A DNA stretch of 64,000 bases from Oreohelix idahoensis (GCA_024509875.1 JAMPIV010017780.1:62001-126000), one strand, 5' to 3'; shown: positions 51,166-63,610, counted from the first letter of the stretch. Numbers and translations are program-made. The notes: generated by a model not told the origin, from the letters alone.

Positions 51166-51635
51166 TTATGTATTTTTGCTGTGATTTAATCCACTGATGT
51201 GTTAGGAAGTGCAAGCGTGTGATAGGATATTACAGGACGAATGTGGCTGTCGGCTGTAACGCAAGCATGTGTTGACTTTCAGAGACGAAAGCCAGCATTC
51301 TGAAAAGTGTAAAAGAATTAAGAATGATGGCAAAAATATGACTGTAAGTTTGAGAACGTATTTGAAAGAGTATTTCTTAAAGGAATGACATTTATCAGGA
51401 ACCTAAGGAAGGACTGACAGGAATTGTTGTTAATGAATCGATCAAGATATTACTTAGTACGTTTGTTTGTACTATTCCAAATCATTGTATATGGAAGCAG
51501 ATCATGGACAAAGGAATCAAAACTTAGGATTTATAAGGAAACTGTAGTCACAGTGAACTGGCTGTGATTGGTGGTGAGGTAAATTGTCCTGTGCATATGT
51601 TAGCACAATGTCTGACACTGTTTGTTATGTCCATT
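50417..51635. other. Spacer with TA microsatellite; no gene identified
   Basis: No supported coding sequence. Contains a (CTTA)n patch near 50680 and the TA run at 51070-51157. Confidence 0.45.
51070..51157. repeat. (TA)n microsatellite
   Basis: Uninterrupted TA run of about 88 bases; it creates spurious YIYI frames on both strands. Confidence 0.95.
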
Positions 51636-51640
51636 GTATG
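51636..51640. repeat. E6 target-site duplication, left (GTATG)
   Basis: Identical to 60099-60103 just outside the other LTR. Confidence 0.92.
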
Positions 51641-54431
51641 TGTCGTGGTTGAGTTAGAGTGTAGAGTATTTGTCGAGTTGGACAACTGTAGTGAAATCGA
51701 CAAGGGATAGTGGACTGACAGAGTTATAGATTACACACACAGAAAGGTGTAAATAGGAGATGGACTTGAGACAACCTGGAAGAAGATTTACCAAAATGAT
51801 CTCTCTCTCCAAGCCTCAACTCACTATGTCTGTCTAAGCATCTCCTGCTCTCTCTCTTTTCTCTTATCATACATAGAGATTATAGTAAAGAGCTAAAAAT
51901 ACAAATATGGATGGAAAGGTCGTGAACAGCGCATTAATAAATGTGTAAAATTTATTAAAGAAGAAAAGCATGAAAATAATGCATATCATCACAACAACAT
52001 AAAATTACATCAATAATCAAATATTCATCAATAATCATATACACCAACAACCACACACACAGATCACCATTCATAAAACCTGTAGAACACAAAGAGATAA
52101 ATAATCGAGTGACAGTCCTTCGGTTTTCGGGGACCAGCTGAAGTAACTCCAGTAAGTGGTGTTTTCGTATATATCCTCCATCGGTGATGGAATTAACCTG
52201 AATAACATCACTGTATAGGCGCTATCGTTGGTGACCCCCCCCCCCTACTGGCGCGAGTTGGGCTGGGGGACGCTGTTTATCTCCTGCTGACGTGCGAGGT
52301 TTTAAGTATCCAGGAAATACACCAGAAGAAGTCACTTGAGGACAAAGAGACCCAGGCGCGCTTATCCGGCGCAAGGCTCCGCTTGGCTGTAAATCCTGTT
52401 TAAACTGGTTTGGCTGTGGTTTGCTGAGTGCCCCGTTTAGGCACAAAAAAGGCGGGTGATATGGAATTCTGCTATAGGCATGCTGGGCGGTTTTGATATT
52501 CTGGAAGCCGCAATGCTCTGGCTGGTAATCCAATAGGCGAGTAGAGAACTACTACTGCGTTTGGCGATTCCAGATTTAGCGTTGGCTCCGTTGCACTGCG
52601 TGAGCTTAACTTGGCGTTGACAAAAAGGGGTTTTGATTCAGGAACGGGGTTGACGATTCGTGACGCTAGCGGTATTCAGAACCCTCTAGATCGAAGAGAA
52701 TATTTCGTTCTTCGCCTGACTGGAATCTGCTCTCGCGAGTCGGTCTCCCTGAAACTGAGACCCAAAAAGAGACACCCTTTTACTTCAAGCAAATAATAAA
52801 TCACACTAACTTTATACAGAAAGTTTCGCTCCACTATGGGATTAAATTTATTGTAGTTATTGCTATGATAGTTTAGGGCTGTCTTTAACCATGTCTCCTG
52901 TTCCTTAAAAATATCAATTATCAACACGCGCCCGCATAGGCTTAATATCTTTTGCACACCCAGGTACCTGTCAGTAAATGTTCTGACAGCAACAATCTAC
53001 TCCTCTTCTCCCAATCTCAACATACAGGAAACCTAACCTGTAGTTACAGTTAAATGAATATGCTTATTCATCTTACAACATTAAATGAATTTACATAAAC
53101 AGATTACAGCATTTGACATTACACAAATAAATCGTATGTCCCCTTTGGGAAATATATTAGCATTTCCACAAAATGAGTACAAAGAAAATGCAATGTTCTT
53201 GCTATAATAATACAGTTGTGGCTAGATCATACGATATAATTATATCTATGCCTGGTGACTGCTTTCAGTGAAAGTTATAGACTAGTGCCTAGCCACACAA
53301 GTAAGCATAAAATGATCCTCCCTTGCCACTAGAAATATCTATCAAAAGGAATAAGTGACTATCTCCTATAATCCAGAGTTATTACCTGCATCTCACTATT
53401 CAGTTTTAAAGTGAACAATCCACACCTGACATTATCTTACAGAAATGACAGTTAATTTTGCTGACTCTTAACCCAATGGTAAGCATTCGTGGACTGATTC
53501 TACGCCTAATATCTGTTATTGTAAGTTTAACATTTAACCCATGATAAACCGTAACAGTTTAAGCACCACTTAATAGGCCGTAGACAGCGCTACCTTATCA
53601 CTGAATAAATTACTAGGAGAAGTCCTCAGAAATAAATTCACTTCCCTAACAGATATATATAAAAGCTAACATGAATCTAATATTATAATTATAAGATATG
53701 TCAACTCACCCCGAAAAATGACTAGAACATAGGCAAACACATTCTAGTACTGTGTTAAAGTTTGCCTTATCTCATGATGGTCATCTACGGGCCAGGAAAA
53801 TTTACGAATGTCTTTGTCTATTAAAACCAGTCTACTCTTATAGATCACAAGGGACGCTCCCCCCGAACACCTGGCGTGCGTATTTCTACAGAAGTTCGGC
53901 GAAAGACGTAATCTAGAGTAAGACAAAAGAAATCGTGCGAAAGTTCCCCAGGTAGAGAAATGCATAACATTATGCTCTATCTTGTCTAAGGGGCGAAAAC
54001 CCAAAGACTGACCGCGGTTGTTATCTTCCCCTGAAACAGATCACACTCGTTACCCAGGCCTCAAAGGGTACCAGCCGCTCGTCATCAAACGTTTTAAAGC
54101 GACCAGAGAAATTCCCCTGTTGGGACCACAGAGGGTACCCGCCGCTAACGAACCGTTTCTTTCACAGAAACCGTCTTGGCTCGTTCTAACACTTAAAGCG
54201 GACCCGAGAAATGTTTCTCTGGTCGAACAGGTGCGTTTAGATAACATTACGTCTAGCGTTAGCTGACCGCAGCTGGCCAGCGTAAACAACCTCGGGTGGG
54301 GTTGAGAAGGTGAAAAAATGTAGGTAGAATATGAAAGAAACGAAAATACAAAATGTCTCGGAAAACAGAACATTTAAAGGAGTAATCAAATTATGGACAA
54401 GATGGTAAAATAAATTATCTTTCACGTGACA
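51641..54431 (-). repeat. E6 3' LTR (left copy, 2791 bp)
   Basis: In element sense it starts TGTCACGTGAAAG and ends CCACGACA. Differs from the other copy by a C-run length, scattered substitutions and a small cluster near 53755-53810. Internal small frames are not supported as genes. Confidence 0.92.
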
Positions 54432-54435
54432 AGTG

Positions 54436-54449
54436 CCCCCCCTTTTAAA
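54436..54449 (-). promoter_or_regulatory. E6 polypurine tract
   Basis: The minus strand reads TTTAAAAGGGGGGG, four bases before the 3' LTR. Confidence 0.82.
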
Positions 54450-54845
54450 GTTCGAGGAATACGGACAAAAATGACAGTAATTTATCTTTTCCATCGTCTT
54501 TTGTTACCTGTCATTGGAACATCCTATACTCATAAAACCAAATACGTTTCCAATTTCTGTCTGTCTGTATGACTAGCTCCGAGTTCATTTCTTTTCTTCC
54601 CTCTGTCTAATAGACGTTCAGCGAATGGGATTTTGCGAGGCCACTGAACACTGACATAATCTGTTTCCGTGTGAACATGACCTTCCTTCCCCAATTTGCT
54701 TTGTCTGTCCATGGTCCGGAAAATTATCCGCACCTGTTGTGAGTTTCGGCCCCGCCTGAACTCACTGGCCACTGCATAGGTAATCCGCCTGTTATGTGCA
54801 GTGTAATCGTTGCTGGACTCGGGCTGTTTAATTTCCGTTATGGGT

Positions 54846-56612
54846 TTACCTGTCGCGGACTTGAATAACCCTGTATAGCTGCAGTCTATAGGTTTTTCGC
54901 GCGCGTGTAACCCTAGTTGGCAAATAAAGCCGTTCGTTGGCCGAAGAAATGCTAGCATTTTTCTTCTGCCTCTCCACACCTACTCCGCTGTTTCGGCGGG
55001 AGCATTGATCAATCTTCAGACCTGTGCCGTCTAAAGGCGGGTCTGGAGCTTTCCTTGCCTTGCCAGTCACAACTCTGGCTTGGTCAACGGAAATGATCAA
55101 GTTGTTCTGTAATGGCCTGGCGGAGGCGACTACTTTGCTGTCCATCAGTGGGGTTGAGACCACTGGAATAATGCGATTTGAATGAGAAAACTCTGCTGCC
55201 TGAAGCAAAGAGTAATCGATCGCATTCTGGGGTTCTACTAAATCATAACAGATCTCCGTAGCTTCTATCCGTGAAGACAGATAGGTAATATCTGCGAGTT
55301 GCAGAGTTTGTTGAGTCGCTTTCCCATTACTAGCATGACGTGAGCCAAGGCTCTCAACAATGGCTCCTTGTACAGTAGTAAGGCAGCTTTTCTCACTGTC
55401 TTCTGCCCTGAGAAGTGTGAGAGACTCAAATGGAATACCAGGGATCCCTTCGCCTGGAACCCTGTGTCCACCATAAACGTCAACTTTGCCCTCCCCTGAG
55501 GAAGTTACTGGCGTCAGTTGAACTTTGTCCTGCAATGCGAGATCCACTTCCTGGTTGACAGGCCCCGCGGACTGCATGCAAAGGACTGGACGGTTTGAGA
55601 TCCCGTTTGATCGCGAAGTGCCCGAGAAAAAACTCTCGGTGTGTTTTTCCAAAGTTCCTTGGAACGGTTTGGAAAGTTTAACCCTTTTAGCAGGCGACTT
55701 ATTCTTGCACCTTTTAAGCTCAGGGTGATAAGAGGAGCGGCGCCTCCTTTCTACGATCGTTGAGTTGGAGGGATACGCCTCTGCATATGGTTTTTCGCTG
55801 TCCGGCCGGGAATCTTGCGAAATATAACGTGATAGGGTGTGGCTCCCTTTTCTCGACGTCACGTGTCGGTTAGGTGCTGCTCGGTCTGGAGCGTGAGAGG
55901 CTCGGGGTTCGCCGCTTGCCAGACGGGAACAATCCGTATTACAATGCTTGTTAGCACCTCTCTCACCTTTGTGCAGTTTCCATGCCTGGGAACGTTGCGT
56001 AATTTTCCCCGTGGCTTTAGGTCTGCTATCCCGACGTAAATTCTTTCCTTGTTTGGGCTTCGGATCCAAGTCCAAAGGAAAGTCAATTTTCTGGAGTTGG
56101 GGTTCGGTTTTAGCAGGCAAGTTTTCTTTCATGGGCGCAAGGTTTGCAGGGGCGTTGACCGTTAAGGGCACAGTAGAAGGGGAAGTAGAGTGACTACATT
56201 TAGTATCTGTTTCCATCCTCCGAATTTGGCTATCCAGTTCATTCATTCTGATTTGGTGTAGCCTGCTCCTTTCTTGGCTTTCTCTGTCCCTTTCTTGGCG
56301 CTCTATTTCCCATTGCTTGTCCCGTTCTTGTTGCTCCATTTCCAATTTCTTGTCCCGTTCTTGTCTTTGCTTTTCCCTTTGCTTCTCATCTTCTATCACT
56401 TCTTCTACATACTGTCGGGTGAATGCTTCACTCTCCCCAGTTTGTTTACAGGACCATGCCAAGATTAAACGGCTGTCAAACCAATTGTCTACCTCGTATT
56501 GATCCTGCAGGCTTACTGCAAATTCTAGAAAGGGCTGGATTTCGCTATCCTTGTACTCCATGTACTTAGCTACCTCGAGGGCAATCCTATGCACTTTATC
56601 TAGATCGGCCAT
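54846..56612 (-). CDS. E6 gag-like coiled-coil protein (588 aa), no pol
   Basis: Start at the ATG at 56612-56610 (MADLDKVHRIALEV). The frame is open slightly upstream, but only with a GTG. Residues 1-80 form a predicted helical domain; about 83-150 is a strongly charged coiled coil of QERDK/ERQERD repeats; the remainder is basic, S/P-rich and low in recognisable structure. It lacks a clear capsid or SCAN-like segment, CCHC knuckle, CxxC-CGH module, DTG, HHCC or RT motifs. The MAD start followed by a helix and a charged coiled coil recalls E1 gag. It could be a reduced gag that co-assembles with helper gag; function is unknown and this is inference. Confidence 0.75.
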   Translation of the reverse strand: MADLDKVHRIALEVAKYMEYKDSEIQPFLEFAVSLQDQYEVDNWFDSRLILAWSCKQTGESEAFTRQYVEEVIEDEKQREKQRQERDKKLEMEQQERDKQWEIERQERDRESQERSRLHQIRMNELDSQIRRMETDTKCSHSTSPSTVPLTVNAPANLAPMKENLPAKTEPQLQKIDFPLDLDPKPKQGKNLRRDSRPKATGKITQRSQAWKLHKGERGANKHCNTDCSRLASGEPRASHAPDRAAPNRHVTSRKGSHTLSRYISQDSRPDSEKPYAEAYPSNSTIVERRRRSSYHPELKRCKNKSPAKRVKLSKPFQGTLEKHTESFFSGTSRSNGISNRPVLCMQSAGPVNQEVDLALQDKVQLTPVTSSGEGKVDVYGGHRVPGEGIPGIPFESLTLLRAEDSEKSCLTTVQGAIVESLGSRHASNGKATQQTLQLADITYLSSRIEATEICYDLVEPQNAIDYSLLQAAEFSHSNRIIPVVSTPLMDSKVVASARPLQNNLIISVDQARVVTGKARKAPDPPLDGTGLKIDQCSRRNSGVGVERQKKNASISSANERLYLPTRVTRARKTYRLQLYRVIQVRDR

Positions 56613-57289
56613 TATATCAGGGTGAGCAAACACTATAGAAGAATAGAACCTAGAGATCTTAGTTACCTAGTCCACTAGGTGCTGATTAACTTAATAATCA
56701 ATAAAATCTAGGCTAGCCTGGGAACTTTAAAAAACAAGAAAGTTTGTAGCTACTCTGATTGCGACAAGCAAAAACCCAAAAAACTCCAAAAAATGTAAGT
56801 GATGTAAAACTTACTATCACTTCACCCCAGTTCTGTCAGTACTAAGCTATTGAGAGGATTGGTTACTATCGTCCGAATGAACACCCTCCCTTGGTACAAA
56901 TGCAAGCTAGTAACTGACTATCTGTAGCTTCTTATCTCAGATTAAAGAGCTACTCCTGAAAAAATATTAACCCTTAAAAAAAAAAATTTTCTGACTTTTA
57001 CAACAATAGTCGTCAGATTTGTCAACCAAAAACTCAGCAGTGATACCATCAACCTTTACCAGCTGTCTCATGTGTAGCATGAACAATAAATGTAACTTAA
57101 TATTTATGATTGCTGTGGAGAAAAAACGCTGTTCCGACTTCCACCCAAAAGAAATAGTTCGATATGTCTAGGGGAAAGAAATTCCTATAATCTGCCGAAC
57201 ACTAAACTCTAAGAATCAGAATAGAATCTTGTGAGAGATTCATCCTCGGATCGAGCACATATTAAATGTCGTACTAGATGGGTTCTAGA
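56613..57289 (-). other. E6 untranslated leader
   Basis: About 0.68 kb between PBS and the ORF start, with no coding frame supported. Confidence 0.7.
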
Positions 57290-57307
57290 ATCTCGGACGG
57301 GCTCCCA
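57290..57307 (-). promoter_or_regulatory. E6 primer-binding site, tRNA-Pro-like
   Basis: In element sense TGGGAGCCCGTCCGAGAT starts two bases after the 5' LTR and matches the tRNA-Pro-type PBS (TGGGGGCTCGTCCGGGAT) at 15 of 18 positions. Both the spacing and the type resemble E1. Confidence 0.8.
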
Positions 57308-57309
57308 TT

Positions 57310-60098
57310 TGTCGTGGTTGAGTTAGAGTGTAGAGTATTTGTCGAGTTGGACAACTGTAGTGAAATCGACAAGGGATAGTGGACTGACAGAGTTATAGAT
57401 TACACACACAGAAAGGTGTAAATAGGAGATGGACTTGAGACAACCTGGAAGAAGATTTATCAAAATGATCTCTCTCTCCAAGCCTCAACTCACTTATGTC
57501 TGTCTAAGCATCTCCTGCTCTCTCTCTTTTCTCTTATCATACATAGAGATTATAGTAAAGAGCTAAAAATACAAATATGGATGGAAAGGTCGTGAACAGC
57601 GCATTAATAAATGTGTAAAATTTATTAAAGAAGAAAAGCATGAAAATAATGCATATCATCACAACAACATAAAATTACATCAATAATCAAATATTCATCA
57701 ATAATCATATACACCAACAACCACACACACAGATCACCATTCATAAAACCTGTAGAACACAAAGAGATAAATAATCGAGTGACAGTCCTTCGGTTTTCGG
57801 GGACCAGCTGAAGTAACTCCAGTAAGTGGTGTTTTCGTATATATCCTCCATCGGTGATGGAATTAACCTGAATAACATCACTGTATAGGCGCTATCGTTG
57901 GTGACCCCCCTACTGGCGCGAGTTGGGCTGGGGGACGCTGTTTATCTCCTGCTGACGTGCGAGGTTTTAAGTATCCAGGAAATACACCAGAAGAAGTCAC
58001 TTGAGGACAAAGAGACCCAGGCGCGCTTATCCGGCGCAAGGCTCCGCTTGGCTGTAAATCCTGTTTAAACTGGTTTGGCTGTGGTTTGCTGAGTGCCCCG
58101 TTTAGGCACAAAAAAGGCGGGTGATATGGAATTCTGCTATAGGCATGCTGAGCGGGTTTGATATTCTGGAAGCCGCAATGCTCTGGCTGGTAATCCAATA
58201 GGCGAGTAGAGAACTACTACTGCGTTTGGCGATTCCAGATTTAGCGTTGGCTCCGTTGCACTGCGTGAGCTTAACTTGGCGTTGACAAAAAGGGGTTTTG
58301 ATTCAGGAACGGGGTTGACGATTCGTGACGCTAGCGGTATTCAGAACCCTCTAGATCGAAGAGAATATTTCGTTCTTCGCCTGACTGGAATCTGCTCTCG
58401 CGAGTCGGTCTCCCTGAAACTGAGACCCAAAAAGAGACACCCTTTTACTTCAAGCAAATAATAAATCACACTAACTTTATACAGAAAGTTTCGCTCCACT
58501 ATGGGATTAAATTTATTGTAGTTATTGCTATGATAGTTTAGGGCTGTCTTTAACCATGTCTCCTGTTCCTTAAAAATATCAATTATCAACACGCGCCCGC
58601 ATAGGCTTAATATCTTTTGCACACCCAGGTACCTGTCAGTAACTGTTCTGACAGCAACAATCTACTCCTCTTCTCCCAATCTCAACATACAGGAAACCTA
58701 ACCTGTAGTTACAGTTAAATGAATATGCTTATTCATCTTACAACATTAAATGAATTTACATAAACAGATTACAGCATTTGACATTACACAAATAAATCGT
58801 ATGTCCCCTTTGGGAAATATATTAGCATTTCCACAAAATGAGTACAAAGAAAATGCAATGTTCTTGCTATAATAATACAGTTGTGGCTAGATCATACGAT
58901 ATAATTATATCTATGCCTGGTGACTGCTTTCAGTGAAAGTTATAGACTAGTGCCTAGCCACACAAGTAAGCATAAAATGATCCTCCCTTGCCACTAGAAA
59001 TATCTATCAAAAGGAATAAGTGACTATCTCCTATAATCCAGAGTTATTACCTGCATCTCACTATTCAGTTTTAAAGTGAACAATCCACACCTGACATTAT
59101 CTTACAGAAATGACAGTTAATTTTGCTGACTCTTAACCCAATGGTAAGCATTCGTGGACTGATTCTACGCCTAATATCTGTTATTGTAAGTTTAACATTT
59201 AACCCATGATAAACCGTAACAGTTTAAGCACCACTTAATAGGCCGTAGACAGCGCTACCTTATCACTGAATAAATTACTAGGAGAAGTCCTCAGAAATAA
59301 ATTCACTTCCCTAACAGATATATATAAAAGCTAACATGAATCTAATATTATAATTATAAGATATGTCAACTCACCCCGAAAAATGACTAGGACATAGGCA
59401 AACACATTCTAGTACTGTGTTAATGTTTGCCTTATTTCCATAATGGTCTATCTCGGGCCAGGAAATTCACGAATGTCTTTGTCTATTAAAACCAGTCTAC
59501 TCTTATAGATCACAAGGGACGCTCCCCCCGAACACCTGGCGTGCGTATTTCTACAGAAGTTCGGCGAAAGACGTAATCTAGAGTAAGACAAAAGAAATCG
59601 TGCGAAAGTTCCCCAGGTAGAGAAATGCATAACATTATGCTCTCTCTTGTCTAAGGGGCGAAAACCCAAAGACTGACCGCGGGTTGTTATCTTCCCCTGG
59701 AACAGATCACACTCGTTACCCAGGCCTTAAAGGGTACCAGCCGCTCGTCATCAAACGTTTTAAAGCGACCAGAGAAATTCCCCTGTTGGGACCACAAAGG
59801 GTACCCGCCGCTAACGAACCGTTTCTTTCACAGAAACCGTCTTGGCTCGTTCTAACACTTAAAGCGGACCCGAGAAATGTTTCTCTGGTCGAACAGGTGC
59901 GTTGACGTAACATTATCGTCTAGCGTTAGCTGACCGCAGCTGGCCAGCGTAAACAACCTCGGGTGGGGTTGAGAAGGTGAAAAAATGTAGGTAGAATATG
60001 AAAGAAACGAAAATACAAAATGTCTCGGAAAACAGAACATTTAAAGGAGTAATCAAATTATGGACAAGATGGTAAAATAAATTATCTTTCACGTGACA
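57310..60098 (-). repeat. E6 5' LTR (right copy, 2789 bp)
   Basis: Near-identical to 51641-54431. In element sense this is the promoter-bearing LTR. Confidence 0.92.
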
Positions 60099-60103
60099 GT
60101 ATG
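60099..60103. repeat. E6 target-site duplication, right (GTATG)
   Basis: Second GTATG directly after the LTR end. Confidence 0.92.
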
Positions 60104-61858
60104 TAAGGACAGAATAGTGCTGGACCATACAGGGGTTGTGATTATTTGTATTCCAGGTTTTATCCTGCAAACTACTGGAGGTATTTTCAACTAACTCTCT
60201 TGGTGCAAGTGCTCGTGAAGTCATTGTAGCCAGCCATCCCCTGTTCCACTGCCTGAAATTTTACAGACGTGTTAGTCTATGGCGGGAGGAGTTTGAATTC
60301 GTCACCCACCAGATGAGTGGCGATACATAGCCACTGCTCAGCCTATTCAGCATATACAAATATAAAATACAATGTAAAGAAATAAAAACACAGTGAAGGA
60401 TGATATCTTATGGACAGAAAGTATCTATTACTACCTTTACAGTTCAATGCAGTGACAAACTATAGTGAATTATAATAATTAATCAGTGTAAAGAAAAATA
60501 GAACTTTCAAGACAGGATTCTATTTGATAATTAAAGTTCCTATGTTTATTTATTGTATGCTGTAAATATCTTTGAGTTTCTTTAAATTACCTTACCGAAA
60601 AGAGAACCGATATAGGTTAAATAAAACTGTAAATATGTTCCAACAGACTTGCTAAAATTATTTACATTGAGTTACAAGTTTTGTTTGATACATATTATAG
60701 TTATAGAAATAGATCATAATTAATACCCCTAGAAAAATTAGCCAACATAAACATAAATAATAATAATAATAATACATAATATCATATGCGTATCTTGAAA
60801 GGGAGCAAGTAGACTTTCAGGACATTCACTCTCATCACACCTGGAGGTTTATACAGCTGATCCTACCCTTTGATGTCAATACACCCTTATTCCTTTCAGA
60901 AAAGGGGGTATTTCTTGTAAGACCAGTCTCTTACCTGGCACTATCCTGGTATCACCTGATACACTTTTTGTCCAGGATAACCTTATTCTTGAAATAACAA
61001 CAACCCTTTCGTGACACTCGTGACTCATATTATTACCGCTACCGCGAGTCCAAAAATTGCGTCATTTAAGATAATGTTACAAGGACCGCGTGAGCAACAT
61101 TTACTTTAATTCGATCCTAGCGCCAGTTTTAAGTACCTGGGTAGTGCTTTTTCACACCCACCCCCAATTTACCTGGGTAGGTGCGGATTTTTCGGTTTCA
61201 TCCGAGCTGAAAAATCTACCCAGCCTAAAATAACTACAACGCCTAGTAAATGCAATAAAATGACCGCGATTAATTTAACAAAGGAACACGACTACTTGTA
61301 CGCAATTACTTTAGAGAAAAGAAAACTGGTGCGAGTATAAACTTAAACCATACAGTAATCCCTCCTGAAACCGCAATTAATTACCAAGAGAAGAAGACTA
61401 AACTCAAGTAATTATAGAACAAAATTACAGGGAGAAGAAGAATGGTCTCATAACAACAAAAATAATTATCTAGAGAGGACTAATGGGGCCTATTGAAAAA
61501 TAAAATCACAGTACCACATCACTGTGACAGAAGTATGTAAATATATTACATGATATCTACACGTTTTTTGCTTCCACCTGTTTTCCACCTTTTCTTGCTT
61601 ATTAGTTATGCACGTTTTGTTAACGCAGTACCTCTAACTCCAATTCATTCATCTGCTTCATTAATAATTTTGCCACGCCTTATTTTTTCTTTTCTCTATT
61701 GTCTTAACAGGCACTATGAATGTTTAAAATCAGACCGTTTCACGTGTAGAGAGAGGGGACGGGTCGTATATTTGTAGAATCAAGAGCGATAATTCAAAAG
61801 CTGTACCTTTTGATAGATGCACGTAGAAAGAGAAAAGGTGAGATAATCAATCACAGTT

Positions 61859-61874
61859 CCCCCCCCCCCCCCCC
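61859..61874. repeat. Poly-C tract
   Basis: Sixteen consecutive C. Confidence 0.9.
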
Positions 61875-62052
61875 AATCGTTCGTTCGTGAATGTAATTGG
61901 CAACAGATGAGCGGAGATCAAAAGACAGTTTGCTCGCTGCCGGGGTCTGGCGGTCGGCAAAAGGTGGCAAAATTAACTTTGATTCAAAATTTGACCACGG
62001 AATTCCCCAAAGGTGTTTTGTCTCACACTGGTAAGCGACTTTTTGTCTATTT

Positions 62053-62073
62053 CATATATATATATATATATAT
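62053..62073. repeat. (TA)n microsatellite
   Basis: Short TA run just before the LINE-C target site. Confidence 0.85.
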
Positions 62074-62075
62074 TC

Positions 62076-62086
62076 CAGCTTTCCAA
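62076..62086. repeat. LINE-C target-site duplication, left (CAGCTTTCCAA)
   Basis: Eleven bases repeated at 63627-63637, directly after the (CAA)n tail. Confidence 0.88.
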
Positions 62087-63192
62087 AAGCATTTGTCAAA
62101 AACCAACCAAGTGTATGGGACGTCCCCTTAAATAAAGATAGATATCCAACAGGGTGGAGAACTATAGAAGACCTAACGCAGTTCAAAGAACTATCAAACA
62201 CAATTGAAAACAGTAATAAATACAGAAGCAAAATACCACCCTGGGAACTAAAAACACCAATCATAGACTACTCACTTACTGAAAAGATCAAACAAAACAT
62301 AGAAGATAAGGAAGCCAAAATGATAAGTAGAGAGTTCATAGATCAACTAACTAAACAAAGTCTGGCCGTATACACTGATGGATCCAAGGGAGATAGTGGA
62401 CAACTAGGTGCCGGAGTTGTAATACCACAATGGGGAATAAAAAAGAGCTACAGTGTAACAGAAGGGGCTTCGATTTTTACCGCAGAGATGGTAGCAATTC
62501 TTAAAAGTTTAGAAATAATCGAAGATAACCCTCCAGAAGCTGTTACGATATTTACAGACTCACTATCATCACTACAAGCACTAGAACACCCAGGTAAATG
62601 TAGCCGGCCAGACATAAAGGAGGACATTCTAGCAATTAATACATCACTAGGACACAGAGGATGTAGTGTGAGGCTAGTGTGGGTTCCAGCACACATAGGT
62701 ATTGCTGGCAACGAGTTGGCAGACCAGAACGCCAAGAATGGAAGAACAAGTAAAAACAATATAAAAGCAGGACTAGGAAGGTCGGAGATCAAGAGCCAAG
62801 TGAAGATAACTATAAACGAGGAATGGAAGACAACATGGAAGAAAAGTAGAAAAGGCAGACACGCGTTCAAACTGCTGAAAGAACCAACAAGGACGTGCCA
62901 GGTCAGAGAAGAATTAAAGATACCATCAAACAAAAAACTGTGGCGTCTCCGTCTCGGTGCAGCATACTTTATGATAGAGGAACCACACTGCCAAGAATGT
63001 CAGGAAGAGAATGACATAGACCACTACCTGATCCACTGTAAAAAGTATGAACAACAAAGGCTTGAATTAAAAACCTACTATAGAAATCACAATATAGACT
63101 TAACAGATGATAAGGTTTTAAGTATAGATGCCCCAAGAGATGCCCAATCAATACTTAAAAGATATATACATAAAACAAAGGAAAACATATAA
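62087..63192 (+). pseudogene. LINE-C ORF fragment: RNase H and C-terminal zinc cluster
   Basis: The frame is open from the truncation point to TAA at 63190-63192 without internal stops (an ATG occurs at 62320, probably not a real start). RNase H shows VYTDGSKGD, FTAEMVAIL, IFTDSLSSLQAL and VWVPAHIGIAGNELAD, the four acidic/His blocks of LINE RNase H. A C-terminal CxxC...H....H...C cluster (CQECQEENDIDHYLIHC) follows. It resembles the I/R1-superfamily and is distinct from the Ingi-like copy. APE and RT are absent, so it cannot move. Confidence 0.85.
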
Positions 63193-63610
63193 GGTTAGTA
63201 CTCCAGGAAAAACATCCAACTAAATAGAAAGTAAGCAACAAGAACTAACAAAGCATTAACAAAAAACTAACTACTCGTAGGACAAGGAAAGACAACAAGT
63301 TTTAAAAAAAAAAAAGGACAATAACTCAAAATGAGCAAATACTAATACAAATTAAAACCAAGCGTAAAGGACAATAGTTATCTATAAACAATACCAAAAA
63401 AAAAAAAATTGACAAATACTAATATAAATAAAAATCAGTAACTGCAAAAGACAACAGTTATTTAAATTGAATACAAAATTAGTAAATAAAATGACAATAA
63501 ATACCCCAATTATAACCAACTTTCAGGTTGAACAGGGTAGACCAAGATGGAACGAGAAGAGGCAACAATGATATGATGTTGAGTGCCCGATCTCCACCCA
63601 TCAACTCATC

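Larger units (their letters stand above)
51641..60098 (-). mobile_element. E6: non-autonomous LTR retrotransposon with giant LTRs
   Basis: LTRs of 2791 and 2789 bp, TSD GTATG, tRNA-Pro-like PBS and a polypurine tract, so all cis-signals for LTR retrotransposition are present. The 2.88-kb interior codes only a 588-residue coiled-coil ORF: no protease, integrase, RT or RNase H on either strand. LTR copies are nearly identical, so it moved recently and must have used enzymes from another element. The PBS and N-terminal style point to a Gmr1-like helper (inference). Confidence 0.9.
60104..62075. other. Spacer; no gene identified
   Basis: AT-rich. Contains a short (AAT)n run near 60757-60776, a duplicated TACCTGGGTAG string with its complement near 61136-61220, poly-C at 61859-61874 and a TA run at 62053-62073. 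No coding or RNA feature is supported. Confidence 0.45.

Noticed and set aside
52222..52533. 103-residue minus-strand frame in the E6 LTR, with a 106-residue version at 57878-58198
   Set aside because: Present in both LTRs only because they are copies; the C-run length change alters its end, and there are no domains.
54530..54979. 149-residue minus-strand frame overlapping the end of the E6 ORF
   Set aside because: Different frame, no recognisable domain, partly shared with the end of the main ORF; could be chance or a decayed gag tail.
56613..56633. GTG-initiated extension of the E6 ORF
   Set aside because: A eukaryotic GTG start is unlikely; ATG at 56612 gives MADLDKV, similar to E1.
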